Assembly: GCF_003589595.1 (NCBI RefSeq)
Contig: NW_020653852.1
Location: 1,162,737 to 1,226,736 of the forward strand
Length of the DNA stretch: 64,000 nt
Reading direction: 5' to 3'
Origin: Hyposmocoma kahamanoa
Taxonomy: Eukaryota > Arthropoda > Insecta > Lepidoptera > Cosmopterigidae
Part shown: positions 23,901 through 36,975 of the stretch, in pieces
Layout of the letters: each line of letters starts with the position of its first letter
Numbering within the stretch: position 1 is the first letter of the stretch
Made by a program: the position numbers and the translations under genes
The notes under the pieces: generated by a model
What the model was told of the DNA's origin: nothing
Database searches by the model: none
Seen by the model: the letters and a program-made list of their open reading frames with translations, nothing else

Positions 23901-25090
23901 CTCGACTCCACGTGCAGCGATAACTCTAGAACTAAAACAGATATTACTTTGTTGATTCACAATATACTACGCTACACGTGTCGGCATTTTTATCGTTGGA
24001 AAGGGTAACGTGCAATTCTGCGGAATACAATTGCATTTGACTCACGCATGTAGTATTATTCAACAGTTTGTTTACAGAACTGAAAAAAATCTTACAATAA
24101 TTACCGAGGTCAAGTTTGGGTGTACCGCAAGTTTTAGAGCCATAATTAAGTTGCACTGGTCTAATGCTTTCTTTGAGTTAAGTAATGATGGCTACAGAAT
24201 TGTTACTAACAACCTCGTTTACCAAAATTGTTGTAAAGAATCTTCCATAGTTTTATGTAAGTAATTATTGAATTTGTGTTCACCGTTATGATTTTTGATT
24301 ATAATACCATCGCCCATGTCACTCATTGAAGTAGGCAGAGACTGTGGATCCCCACCCGCTACGCTTCATCTTAGGTTTATAGTGGTCAAGCATTCATCTA
24401 TTTTACATTTAACAAAAATGGCAAGTAGATCCAAACAAATTCTCGTATCTCTTACGTTTGCAACTTTTCACTTTACGAGAGTTTCACATCCTGTCGAGAG
24501 CAAAAAATCTTGTCCAGCCACTTGGAAAGATTAAGAAGTTTGTAGGACTTCTCAAGTTTCTTAATTTCGAGCAAAAACTTAATTCTTTTTTTTTTAAATA
24601 AATGGATAACCTCATAATGTCTGTTTTACATCGCTGGGCGGTATGGTGTGCTTAATGCTGCCTTGCGTGTTCACCGCACACTTGAATAAAAAACTTTGCT
24701 AATAACTTTGAAAAACGTAAGCTTCGCCATTCACTGGGTAGCTTCCAGTCGCCTCAGTTAAAGCTACTTTATGGGTAATTTGTTCTCCAGTACAGCGACT
24801 TATTTTCACTGTAACTTATGAACGCTAGCAACGAATATCAATTCCATCAGTTACTTTACTTCTTTCATGTAAACAAAGTTGGTAATTATTGTTTTTGTGT
24901 TCGCCTTTATGATCTTTAGCACTAAGTCGGCACGCGATTAAAAATATACATACGTAGAATCATTCCAGTCTTCTGTTGCGGTAGGAATACTATTCTCTCC
25001 AAGATATACTGGAGCACTTCTTTCAATTCCGTTACTCGTATCAGATGTTACATATGCCTGTTTATTCTGGAAACTTTGTTCAGTTGAATT
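17960..25090. other. AT-rich stretch without recognised gene
   Basis: Assumed intronic. Small GC-richer patches (about 20.8-21.0, 21.6-21.75 and 23.1-23.2 kb) yield overlapping open frames on both strands, with no splice-site pair or recognisable family. A 99-codon plus frame around 19.79-20.08 kb is the most protein-like, but its antisense strand is equally open. Confidence 0.35.
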
Positions 25091-25100
25091 TCAAAGGCCA

Positions 25101-25132
25101 AGATCCGAAAATATACTTACATTTTCGGATCT
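25101..25132. repeat. Perfect 12-bp inverted repeat (hairpin)
   Basis: AGATCCGAAAAT at 25101-25112 and its exact inverse ATTTTCGGATCT at 25121-25132, separated by 8 nt (ATACTTAC). It lies just outside a copy of the CCTGTAAAG repeat and may be part of, or a relic next to, that repeat. Confidence 0.75.
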
Positions 25133-25140
25133 ATATTTCG

Positions 25141-25280
25141 TATATACCTTTTTAAAAACAGCTTATGTTTCGGGCTCTTTACAGGTCTTTTGGTCATAGC
25201 AAATAAATAAATGCCATTTAGGTCCGCAAATAGTTTTATTTCTAATGTGTAGCTATCTTATTTACAACTTCTAGACTGGC
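25141..25280 (-). repeat. Dispersed CCTGTAAAG-type repeat, copy 2
   Basis: Read on the minus strand it gives AAATAAAACTAT, then GACCAAAAG, then CCTGTAAAGAGCCCGAAAC, matching the copies at 36.9 and 38.7 kb. The plus strand shows ATAGTTTTATTTCTAATGTG, shared with ATAGTTTTATTTCCAATGTG at 36.9 kb. No coding frame is present. Confidence 0.7.
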
Positions 25281-26480
25281 GGACTATGGCCTAAATCCTT
25301 CTTGAGAAAACACAAACAACGCGACACGCAACACGAACAAAAACATCAATTAAAATAGACTCAGCGATTAACTCTAGTTACAATTATACAAAAATACAAA
25401 ATAGTGATATATTCACCACTTCCACCAACCTTCTTCTACTGTGGTATTCCACAGCATGAGTTTTAATTCATGTCCCGCTGTTTTCGATTATTTCTCTGTA
25501 CTTACAAGTTTCACAACGTGGTAAGAATCCAGCTACTAATAATAATCGTTTAATGAATAATCACAAGACTAAAAATCTATATTGAATTTAAATTCATCAT
25601 CACAACAAAATTAGGTTCACTTCACAATAAATCCAGATTTGTGGTGAAGCGTATATGAAACAACGATGGATAGTTATGTAGGTAGGAGATAGGGTTATCC
25701 TTGAGTAATTGTTGAGCGTATCGTTAGCTTTATTTGCACAGATTAAATCAAGTGCAGCTTGATATCGATCGACGACTAACTAACCTCGATTTGCCGTTTT
25801 CATTCATAAGCGTTTAGCGATGTCCTAAACAATTCTATCAAAATTTAAAAAGCACGTTTTGGTAACATTATTGTCATCTCTCTAATGTTCTTCAAGGATT
25901 ATAAACCTCCTTCGATATGCTAGTTTTATCGTAATGTTTTTTGTGTAAATCAAAGCTATTTTTTCATCTGATGCGAATACGAACTGATGAACAAAACTCT
26001 TTTGAAATCTCTACTAATAAGAGGACTTGATGCCCTTCTCTATCCATACATTAAGATTATAGCTGTTACAGAATATATACTAGCAAGATACGGCACCTTG
26101 GGATTCATAAAGCAAATTAATGATATATGACAACTCCAAGAAGAAATAATGAAAAAAGGATGTCGGTTCATCGACTTGTGCATAAATAAGGTAATAATAT
26201 ACATCTACGCTACAACATAACAGGTTGTAAAAGAAAGAAAGTAATATGTACATAACGTAATATATTCGTGTTCGCGAAACTGGTGCAGAAGCAGAAGTTT
26301 TTATTACAGGTCTCACCAAGGGTAAACAGTTCTTTTAATTACATGTGTAAGTAGTTAGTGATATTTGGGTTTGAATTTGTATAGTACATATTTATAACTT
26401 AGGCTTGAATCTTAGAGAGAATACTATGATCCACGAAAGATAAAGTTAAAAAGAAGACGTAGTGACCCAAATTGACCAAG

Positions 26481-26715
26481 ATGTGCTGAGGTAGTTCGGA
26501 TGGAGCGGATGAATATAAGTAGAGTGGCGAATGAGATATATAGAGCTAATACGGAAGGCAACGTTCGAAGAGGAGAGGAAAGAAGAATATTCTTGAAATG
26601 AATATTCTTCGCTGAAGTGCGTAGCGATAAGAATAGATAAACGGAAGTGAAGTGCAAGGTTTGCCAGGATCATGTAATCGCGATCGATAATCTCAACGGG
26701 AATCCAAAGGTGTGA
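26481..26715 (+). repeat. Fossil non-LTR reverse-transcriptase C-terminus, copy 1
   Basis: Plus strand reads VVRMERM then NISRVANEIYRANTEGNV and RRG. This matches the pattern at the C-terminal end of many insect LINE reverse transcriptases (RMxxxRxxxxIYxAxxxGxRxRGRP). The frame soon ends in TGA, followed by fragments such as VCQDH and a tail resembling RSIISA. The nucleotide core GCGAATGAGATATATAGAGC is closely shared with the copies at 35.2 and 45.3 kb. Confidence 0.6.
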
Positions 26716-26734
26716 ACGCTTTTTTGGTTTCAAG

Positions 26735-29396
26735 TTTACAGAAGTGTAAGGTTTTTGGTTTATTGTTGAATATTGAAAGTTTATTATTAAAAGATTGAAT
26801 ATTATAGTATTTGAGTCGCTGCTCTTATATAATTGTACCGAGGTTTTACACTACTAAGCAGTATTTGTTCGTAGATAAGCAAAGCGCGCAAGGCTCTAAG
26901 TCTCAGCATAAATATTTGCTCTAACAATATTTTCTTGTGAGCCCCCACTTGATGTCGACATCAAATTAAACAAGTTCTAAACCGAGAAACCGCTTTTAGA
27001 ATAATCCAGATAAACTTTATGGTGCTATTAAAAAAGGGATGTCACTAGCGCAACCTTTAATGACATTGAGTAATGGGATATCTCACTTCCTTATCTATTT
27101 AGATTCGCCTCTACCTTGTTAGATGCCATGCTTTACTAATGTTCCGTACCTATAGAAATGTTATTCCGAAGGTTAGCAGATCTGATAACCTGAAATACCG
27201 GTCATATGCAGAACAGTCTTCCACAATATTGTACTAGTTCAGGTATATTGACGGTTATGTCGTTTTATCGTGAGAAATAAAAGAAACTAATTAATATGCC
27301 ATTTTTGTTACTAGTATATCTCAACTACTTTCGGAATATCCTTCCAAAAGGCTAGGTTATTTGTACCAAAGATTAACGAGCGTGCACAAATAGATTGATG
27401 GGATTGGTAGAAGCTAAACTGGTATGGCGAGAGTTCATAGTCTCTGCTTAACCCTATGGCAGGCGTGCTGATATTTATATATAATGATGGCGGTTTTCGA
27501 TATTCTTTTGTCCAAGAATAATCTTAGCGCAATTTCAACTGTTTTTATGTAGTAGTTAAAATGGCATGCTTGTGAAGTCTTCTGACTGATAGATATAATA
27601 GACGCAGTTGCTATTTAGATTTTACCGTATTTCATTTGATCACTTGCAGTAAGCTAGACGATCTCTTTAAATTTCAAAACGTATTAAAACAATAAAGTAG
27701 ATTAAAAATGCAATAATATAGAGAAATATGATGCGTTACGAGCACAATATGAAGGTGTTTTATTTAAACATAAAGCTCTAAACAGCCAAGCGGCGGCTGA
27801 ATAATGCCGGCGATGAGGGCTACTGGCAGCGGCGAGTACAAAACAACAAAAACACAAAAGCACGAAAAACGTTTTTAAACGAAAACATAGTGAAAGAGAT
27901 AAGAACACGTTTTATTGTGCTGCAGCATGGGGGCACAATGCGGCGCGATCGACACAACGCGGGAAAAAACACGACACTGGATGCTCACGACCGATCACTA
28001 GCGAGTCCTTGCCGTTTCACAGCCAATCTCGTCTGAACCCAAATTCAGCTTAATTGGAAACTTGTTAATTTAATATGCTAGCAAATGAAGTACACTTAGA
28101 AACCTTACATTTGACTCTACTATTTATTCAGAAGGTAGTTTCTTTCAGAGAAGTGCTCAATGGTTTATAAATGCGGTTTGTTCAAATTCCTTGTGTCTGT
28201 TTAAATTAGCAACAAATGTAAGTCTTTTATCGAAATCTAACTTCCAAGTTAGGAGATTCCTAACTCCAACCTTAACGGTGTCTATGAATTTAACATCGGC
28301 AACACCTATTGTATTAGTTTCCTAAACAGTCGAGTTTACCCAAGCAGTGCACGTTTGTTTCTTACTTAATATACGACATAATACTATCTGACTCGTAGTC
28401 CGTGACATACGAGGCGCACATATACGATATGTATCTAATAGAACAATAAATCAAAGCCGCCATGTACATATCTGATGTATAGAAATGCTCCTCCACTACC
28501 TGTCTTCATCAATTACGTTTTTTTTATCAGTCGAGTCTCTTTTTTTCTTTCTAACATTGTCTCACATCTGTGCCAGTTTTGATGGATGCTTTTTAAATAC
28601 TCAAGACTGTCTCTGAGGATTTCTCTTTATCCTGTTTGATATGCTTTTTAATAAAGCCTGACAACTAAGGCTGTGTAACGTTGACTTTTTACAGACATAA
28701 TGGTGGCAGGCTATGGAAATTCATTCAAAAAATCATCAAACGTTTCAGAATCATATTATTACAATCGGAGAACGCATGAAAGAGTTTAACGAAGCACTCT
28801 AAACTCGAATACGCTAAACTCATACGCCAGGTCGTTAAATCTAAAACAGGTCTAAAACTTTAATCACAGTTCTTTAGGAAACGAGGGAGCCGTGCGCTTT
28901 GCCGTCGATGATAAAAGCGAGCACTGCTCCCGTTCGGGCAATCTCGATAAAATTGTATAAGAGGATTAAAAGATTTATTGTATAAGCCTCTTCAAAGGAA
29001 ATTTTCTGGTGTCCTCATTTTATTTTGCCCGTTCATTTCTTCTCGTCTGGTTCAGTGTTCGTGTTCTCGCATAACTTAGCAAATGCTTAAACGCATCCGT
29101 TTATTTGGCTTGTTCACGCAACCTCCTTCTTTCAGTTCGTACCCAATATCTCACTCATTGAACAGACTTGTTAAGTTGTCATTTCACTTAGATTTTAATT
29201 CGAGCGCTAATCAGAGCCACGCGGTAATCTCTTTTTGAATCGTAATTAAATGTGAAATAATGTACATCTAACATTTTCTTATCACTACCATATTAAAAAG
29301 CCACGTTCAGAAACGGCTGAGTTTAATATTAGAAATGTAATAACCAAGTGCTTTTAATATATTTTCATGTAATAAAACATATTTTGTCTGTTACAG
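26735..29396. other. AT-rich stretch without recognised gene
   Basis: No protein-like frame with splice sites and no recognised repeat. It ends at the TTACAG of the first ratchet-like splice site. Confidence 0.35.
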
Positions 29397-29434
29397 GTAA
29401 ACATGCGGGAGAAACACGCTAGAAATGGCTGACG
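29397..29434 (+). promoter_or_regulatory. Ratchet-like splice site 1 with 38-nt potential exon
   Basis: The sequence TTTTGTCTGTTACAG is joined directly to GTAAAC, so the acceptor regenerates a donor: the layout of a recursive-splicing ratchet point. A second donor follows 38 nt on (GACG then GTGAGA at 29435). If kept as an exon after ...TDATQ it reads VNMREKHARNG and then TGA at 29430-29432, truncating the protein. The same 38 nt also hold AGAAATGGCTGAC, a good-context ATG, so an alternative first coding exon is another reading. The donor half GTAAAC is weaker than GTAAGT. The segment lies 25.3 kb downstream of the exon-1 donor. Confidence 0.45.
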
Positions 29435-29439
29435 GTGAG

Positions 29440-32400
29440 ACGAGCCCATACATTATGCCAGTACTTTGCCGTATTTTATATTGAGTCCTTTACGACTACT
29501 AGCACGTTACCTGCAAAAGCTATTGCCTTTCTTAACTTAACTATAACAATAAATCTACGAGAACTTTGTTCATTCCACTACACACTGTACACCGTTTAAC
29601 AACTCATCTTTTACGAGTTTAAATTACGAGCTCTGTGTATTTTACGTTTACAAAATTTATTTCTTCTCCAGTAATAGCTTTTGCATTTTTATTCAACCAA
29701 AAGTAATGATTTGTGTGAGCACGGACTAACAAATTACATTAAGTAACAAGAACAGCTTTGACAAGAACTAATCTAGGTTTAGCATTAAAAATATTATCTG
29801 TTTCCTGCTCTATGCTTTTTAAGTGACATATTAATTCGTCGTCGGCTGTAAGTAGGCACTTCCTCATTAAGCGTTTTGTTATTATTTATCCGTGCGCGCG
29901 CAGCGGCGGTGGCGGCCACTTAGCCGTTCCAGGAGTAGTCACCTCAATATTTTAATAGGCCAGTTTGTCTCTATTAGGTGCGCTATTTATACCACGCGTG
30001 CTTGCTATCATTAGGGTTCTGTCAAACTCGATACCACTTGTATACGTTTTACTATCTTGTTTTAGTCATTCAATTATTTTCTCCCCTTTCGAAATGATGA
30101 CTAATTTTGTCGATTAGCAAATAAACCATTAGGATCAACTTAAAATTTGCTTTCTCATCTAATGAAACTTCCCACCCTATTGTAACAAATTTGTCAGAAA
30201 AAGTTCCACTACGGTTCCAGTGTTGGTAAAGGAAACAAAACGGAAGGTCGTTTGTTTATTATGAACCCTTATTGTCATGTCACACCCATTGAGTTTCCAT
30301 CAAAGCGTCGACAAATTGAAACAAAATTGAACTTGAAACAATACAAAGTTGAATTTGAAAGTTAGCGGGTAGTACGGGGCCTTTCACTGGATAGGGTGAA
30401 GCTTTAGTTCAGTTTCGACTTCAATTCCTTCAATCTTAAGTTTGTTCTCGGGGTATTCCAGTTTTAAGATTTCTACACTTATTTAATTGTTTTCAATTTA
30501 AACATTGGCTGCTTGAGGTGGATCTGTCCAAATTTTGTTTCGACCATTAGTTTTGGACATTCAATCATTCAAAACAAGTCAAAGAACAATCGTAAATCGT
30601 AATTAAGAACCACTCAGCAATGCCCTCATCGGCCAACCCTTTGGATCACGATTTTTTCCTCTAAAATTATGAAGTATAATGAACCAGCGGGAAGTAAGTT
30701 AGCATTAAGTATTCGCATTTCCAGAGCTGTCTCTGCCGAGGCAGTTAAAATTTCACTTGGCTAAGCAAAATTTTCTGTCCGCTGCAAAAATCTTCCCCTT
30801 TTAGGGAGAGGGGAGACGCGAGCGAATTCTTGCATAAAATTTACATCGAGCGGTCCATACAAATTACCATTTCACTTCTTACTCTGATTAAATGTTGTAG
30901 AAAAAATATTGCTCTCTAAATGGAAGAGAAAATTCTCGGTTTTCGACTCATTAAAATTGGTGTTTTGTTTTTTCGTTGGCCTTAGCAAGAGTGATTTCCT
31001 TAGTTTTGCATTTGACTTGTTTCGGCTTCGAGCGAATTTTAATGTTTGTGCAATTTTTTTTTGAAGTTTTCGGGCGGTCCTCTTTCGCTATAATTTTAAG
31101 AATTCAAAGCATTCATCGAAAGGGATTGGACGTGAGCTTTTAAAGCCCGGCAAAACTGTGCGGAACTTGGCATTGGTCGTCGAGACTCCGTCCAAAAAAG
31201 GTGTACGTTACTACATCTTTCACGCAAAAGGGTGTGAAAACAGTGGAGGCAAAGTAAAGATATTTGGCAGGCCTTTACTGGCTAATGATCCACTTGATTG
31301 CGGTTAAGTGTCGCTATAAAAATGTCTGGGTGTTGCCAACTAGGAAAAAAACAGTTGCTCCTCTAAAGTGACTATTTTTCCTGGCAGCCTCCCGATATCA
31401 TGAGACAATTGTCTTTAGGAGCACTTTAAGTGGTTAAGAATCGATGTTTTCTCTGCTTATCGCCGTGTCCGCAAACTTGAAGCTATTGTTCCGCTAATTT
31501 ATCGTCATTACTTTGTGTCTATGGAGTGTTATTAGTTAATCTATTTCATTGATGCGAGCGGGAATTCCTATATAATAGTTACTGAAGAATTAAAACAAAC
31601 GTTTAAGTAATTAAAAAGATGACAGAGCCAAAGCTACCACCCGCCGTCTGGCATAATAGATTCGGTACCATTCCTTTCAGAGTATCTCGCAGACGTGGTT
31701 CGAAGTCAATTCTGAATTCATAATTTAATTTACTGGCGGTCGCGAGGCTAGCAAAATGTTTAATTTGGCCGCTCGATACACGAGAGACGAGAGAGGGGGT
31801 ATATTGGAAATGTCATATTTCGGCAACAATACCTGACAACTCTAGTTGAATTGCACCTGTAATATACATAAAGTGGAAACTTGATGAAAATAATACAAAT
31901 ATTACTACAGGGTGAAACCGTAGCGGTACGTAAGTGATATAAGCCATTGTAAGTGACGTAAAGACATTACATTGACGGGCGGTGTCAATGTAGCGCTTAA
32001 GAGAAACTTTATATAACTCTTATTTCAAGAGACTTTATTAAAAGTTGGTAGAGGCGAGGCGTCCGTTACGCCGCTTCACAAAGTAATGTTATACTTTTGC
32101 GTCGGTCGAATAAACGTTTCAATATTCGAGGGCTTCATTAATCACAGTAATTGACAGGAAGGGGACGACTCGGACGATATCTGGGCCCCCTCTTTTGTAT
32201 AGAGTGATCTTGTTTTGTTTTTCTTTTTAGTGCTGTAAAAAAAATTGGAGCGATAATTTGATAATGGGGAGGGAAAACTGTCAAAGTGGCGTTGAGTGAT
32301 TGATTCCACAGCACTTGATATGGAATTAAAGCTGTAAATATTTTGGAAACGTTATGATAACTAGGCAAGTGGCATTATCGGTTTCTAGTGACGGAAACTA

Positions 32401-35165
32401 AATAGTTACTTAAAGATATCCGCAAAGGATTAGCGATGACAAAACAAACAATATTATCTCCAAGGTCTTTAGAAAATGGACATCCTGTGCCGAGCTCTTA
32501 GTACTAAAACTGATAACCCCGGAGCGAAAAGTTGTTTACTAATGATGCAAAGTTTTCTGTTTGATCGGTTATGCTTATCCGCCCATTATTATTGGGATAT
32601 CGGTCGCGCCAAGTAATTTTGGGAGGAAAGTTTTTTCTTCTCTGACTTATGAACACAGTCTGTAACTACGCATTATTGAAGGAATATGTCTCTTATACGA
32701 AACAGTGACTGTTTGATATATTATTGTGTTTAGTTAGCCCAATAAATTTTTCTATCCGTATTTTCAACGAAGTGCGTCAAACTCATGAAACTTTGTTTTG
32801 GAAATTACATCCATAAAGGACTATAATTCTTATTCCGAATTTCAAAATTGTGATATAATTTGTTAACAAAGTTTGAAAATGTAGAAGAAGTAGAAAGAGG
32901 TGTAGCTGCGGCCAATAATTCGTGTTTATTTGGAAATTTGATTTATACAGTCGAGTAAACAATTCTATAATGCGAACGGGTTCAGATGATAGGTAATTTA
33001 TAATGAGACGTAATCACAGAGTGTCACGGTGTTAATGTACAGTGTAAAGGAGCGCATAAATCATTTAATGGGACATTAATCATAAATCAGGCCAAGACAA
33101 GTCTGCGCCGGCGGCGGCGGTGGCGGTATCTCGTTCCGACTTACGACTCCATCGCAGCTAAATGGAGCACTGTGAGGATTTCACTTGACAAATTACTTTT
33201 TCGCTTTTCTTGTTTATAAAAGAGCGGGGAATACTTTTCCCCAGTATCGGCTCGGTATAGGCTCAGTATCAGTTTGTTTACGGGGAAGTTTGCCAGAGTC
33301 ATTTGGGACCGATTTTTATTAACTTCAAGGCTACGAGAGGAGAAAAGTTTTTCGTATTGCGCCTTTTTCGTTTAACTTTATACTCGAGGGGTTAATAAGC
33401 GATAAAGTCAAGTGCGCTACCTTAATTTGGCTTTATCGCTTATTGAATTACCTATTGATTAGAGTGTTAAAAAACTTCCTGTCTTGGATATTTATCCGGA
33501 GAAGATAAGAACGTACAGATGACCTTAATTTGACAATGGGGTGACAAGAAATTTCACTCGTTTATCGGTTTTCTAATAAACACATTTTGAATAAACTTTA
33601 CAATTTACTTCCACCCTCACCGTTCACCTTTTGTGAGCTATAAAATCCGGAATACTCCACCTTTATGTCACTGACTTACAGCTCATTTGCATGGACCGCT
33701 TTCCTTCTACCTAATGCGTGTAGTTAAAGAAAGGATTACACTTCCAGCTATTTCCCAAAAACTACAAAGTAGGGTTATCGAGGCTAAAGTGAGCAGGTTA
33801 TTACTAGACAAGCGCGTAAAATCATTGGCCACATCGTCGTTTTACATCAGGTGATATTGTGACGAAAAAAACTTGTCAATAGCAGGGGCTCTCGGCGAAA
33901 AGGACAGCGACCTGCGGCAGGTAACTGAGGTTAGGTAGGGGAGGATATTACAACTAATTCAATTCTTTGAAAGCCTCAGTCTAAAAACTTCTCGTGGTCG
34001 TCACAAATGTTGGGAGTTTTAGTGTTATTACGCCAGTGCAAATAAATTGTGTAATACGAATAGTAATGAGTCGGGATAAGTAAACGAAAGTCGTGTAATG
34101 TACCAGGAGAGAAGGATCTTCAGACGAATATTGAGATGAGAGGGTATTAGGAAATTGGAAGCCGGATTTGCCTGCGGGTACGAAGGCACAAAGAAGTGGG
34201 AGGATGTTTGCGTTAGCGATGTGGGGGCACTTAAGCTCTCACGATTAAACTTACAGACGTATTGCTAAGGTCAATAATGATACACAGATCTTAATACTTA
34301 AACGCAAATTCTTGATTAAAACAGGATCTAAATCTTATTTGTCAGGTTTTCCTTTGATGTGTTCTTCGAACTTATCGTTAGAAACTTAGTTAATAATTCT
34401 TACTTAATTTGGAGCAAGAATACTTGTGCCTGTAACAAAAACTGTTTCGCAACATTAGGTTTATGTTGATATTTGTAGGTATTCCTCATTATTAAAGGAG
34501 CAATTACGCAAATAGGTACAAAATGACACGAAGCCAGACCGGTGCGGGCTGCCCACGCAGTTCGAGAGTGCCTAGTCGCTACATAGGTCCCATCGTTGTA
34601 ATGTCGTCAACCGCTATCTATCATTAATAAAAGTATGTGCAGCGTGGCTCAATTTTACAATGTGACCCTGAGTTTCTGATTTGTCTCTCGCTGTGGTTTG
34701 TATGTTTCCGGGAGTATCCTCGGTATTTATCTAACTTAACATGAAATTCTCCAGTGTGGGACTAACATTATTTAAAAAAAAATACGGTCAAAAGAAAGCA
34801 CTTGGTACTGCCAAGCAATATTAAATCAGTTAGGTTGCGCAATGGCTCTATATCTGCATGTTTTAGATACATATCTATCAACAAATCGAGAAATAATCGA
34901 TTCACTTTACATTTTATAATAGCTGTGTAGATACCAACATTAATACAGCATATATTTGATGTTTTATCACTTCACTATAACGTATGGATAACTCATAAGT
35001 TGTTGTTTACACGTAGGTGCGTCTGTCTTTGACCTTACAGAAGATATAAACGCATCAGTGACATGTAATGTAATTTTCGCGCACAATCTCGCTTTGGCAA
35101 GGCTTTTGGTGCTATAATACGAAATTGAAAACCCTTTTTTCCAAAGTTAGTATATTTATATACAT
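29440..35165. other. AT-rich stretch without recognised gene
   Basis: GC-rich micro-patches at about 29.9 and 33.1 kb (GCGGCGGTGGCGG-type runs) have no promoter motif. I recognise no repeats or exons. Confidence 0.35.
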
Positions 35166-35170
35166 ATATT

Positions 35171-35405
35171 ACGCAGAGATTATCGAACGTCACTTTCACG
35201 ATCCTGACAAAGCTCTCTTGCTTCGCTTACAATTAATTATCAATCTTTTTGTACAAACCTTAGTATTCTCCTTATTACGCAGCCTTAGAATATTCTCGAT
35301 TTGACCTGAAACCGTTTTCCATAGCTGTTCTGTTTTAATGTTGCCTTCCACATTGGCTTTGTATATCTCCTTCGCCATTTTACTTTCATTCACCAGCTCC
35401 TTTTA
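35171..35405 (-). repeat. Fossil non-LTR reverse-transcriptase C-terminus, copy 2
   Basis: Minus strand reads NESKMAKEIYKANVEGNI, then WKTVSGQIENILRLRNKENT and CTKRLI. A frameshift follows, after which VSEARELCQDR resumes. This is the best preserved of three copies of the same LINE C-terminal segment; the usual family form is MxxxRMxKxIYxAxVxGxxGRGRP ... CMKRLM. No upstream catalytic core is attached. Confidence 0.65.
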
Positions 35406-36849
35406 CCCAAACCACTTCATCAGATCTTTTTCTATATTTGTCGCTATGTCCTCTTTGAAACCATATCATTTACATTGCATCCCAGTACTCTTCATTTTGA
35501 TACCTAGTTATTTTATGCGTAGATTTTTTAATCTGTGTTAGTAGATCTAAAGATTACATTTGTGAACATTGCGAATGCAAATTTGACATTTATTGTCATA
35601 TTAATTGTGGTTTGACGCCCAAGGTTTATTTATGCTCGGATTTATTTGCAACACGCCGTGCGCCCTTCACTGATTGAATATTAAACGATGGATATTGAAT
35701 TCTCACACAAATTTTATAATAAGTGAAGTGGGACATATTACTGTTCGACCCTGAAATGATGGCGCTGGTGTTAGTTTTTGATATAAATGATTGCGATGTC
35801 GATAGATGATGTTATTTGTTAAAGTTTTCCAAAATGGCGGTTGTCAAAATGTATTTGTCAACGTTTAGTTTGATGTCGCAACGTAAGCCAATGTTATAAG
35901 CATTTACTCACACAAAACTGTCTCAATTTTTCAATATTGCAAAATAAAGTATTGTTTAAACGACGTAAGGTTACTTTTTCAATAAAGATTTGATTAGGTT
36001 GCAATTCATCAAGTTATGATCTAATGTACTATGTCTTTACTATTTATGGGAAAATTGAAAAAACCTGTTCTCATTATTATGTGTTTAAGCGTAAAAAATC
36101 GTGAGAAGGTCAATTTTCTCTGTCGATTCGTATGGCCCTGATAATGAGGCTTTAGAACGCATAATGACCACGTTACTCCGACATGCGAATGGCCGACTAT
36201 ACCGGGTGTCTAGTTACTTGATAACGAAATGGAAATATGTAGCTTGAGGCTAAGGCGTTAAGTTTTCTTTGTAACGTTTTAGGTAATTTTAATTTTTTTT
36301 TTCTTTACACCAAAATCTATCGTTGTAGCGATTTTTGGGTAGACATATGTTTAAAAGTGGACGGTTTTCGTCTGAAATGATGATGGTGCTATATTCTATT
36401 ACCACGTTTTCTGGAGATTTGTTTACCATTTTTATTCACTTCTTTGATACAGCCATGTATAATCCATGTCGTAATTCACTACCGCAGCGAGGTTGCTCGT
36501 TATTCTTTATAAAGAATACATGTATATGAGTGTATATAATACACCTCGCAATACAATCGTTTACAAAATTTATTCTTAGTTCATCTTTGCATGCATATAC
36601 GCGCTCTAACCTCGAAGTTAAGTCACCTTATTAAAATTTGATCGTCGCTGTCAGCACATTAATTAAGGGAACTCGAAACGAAGCACAGTGATCACTCAGA
36701 ATTTACAGGCCAGAAAGCAGAAAGCATCAATCAGAATGATTTAGTTCTTGATTTTTCCTCCGATCAATAAGTAGGCCTTTTTAAGACCAGGCTGAACAGA
36801 CACACCTTCTAGCAGGGCTTGATCGATTTTGGACTGCGTGGTCACGGGA

Positions 36850-36975
36850 AACGTTTGGTTTTTTAAAGAAAGCAACGTTTTGAGTCCTTTACAGGTCACA
36901 TGGTGACGCCAGGCTGGTCTGGAATAGTTTTATTTCCAATGTGTAGTAATCGCGAACATCTAAGAACTCGTTAAT
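36850..36975 (-). repeat. Dispersed CCTGTAAAG-type repeat, copy 3
   Basis: Minus strand: CGAGTTCTTAGATGTTCGCG, ATTACTACACATTGGAAATA, then GTCACCATGTGACCTGTAAA and GGACTCAAAACGTTGC. The left part matches CGAGTTCTTAGGTTTTCGCG of the copy at 38.7 kb, so the family boundary on that side is near this motif. No coding frame is present. Confidence 0.7.

Noticed and set aside
24295..24534. Possible further LINE fragment with GTAGGCAGAGACTGTGG
   Set aside because: The phrase feels familiar from moth repeats, but I could not align it to any other copy here or to a protein motif.
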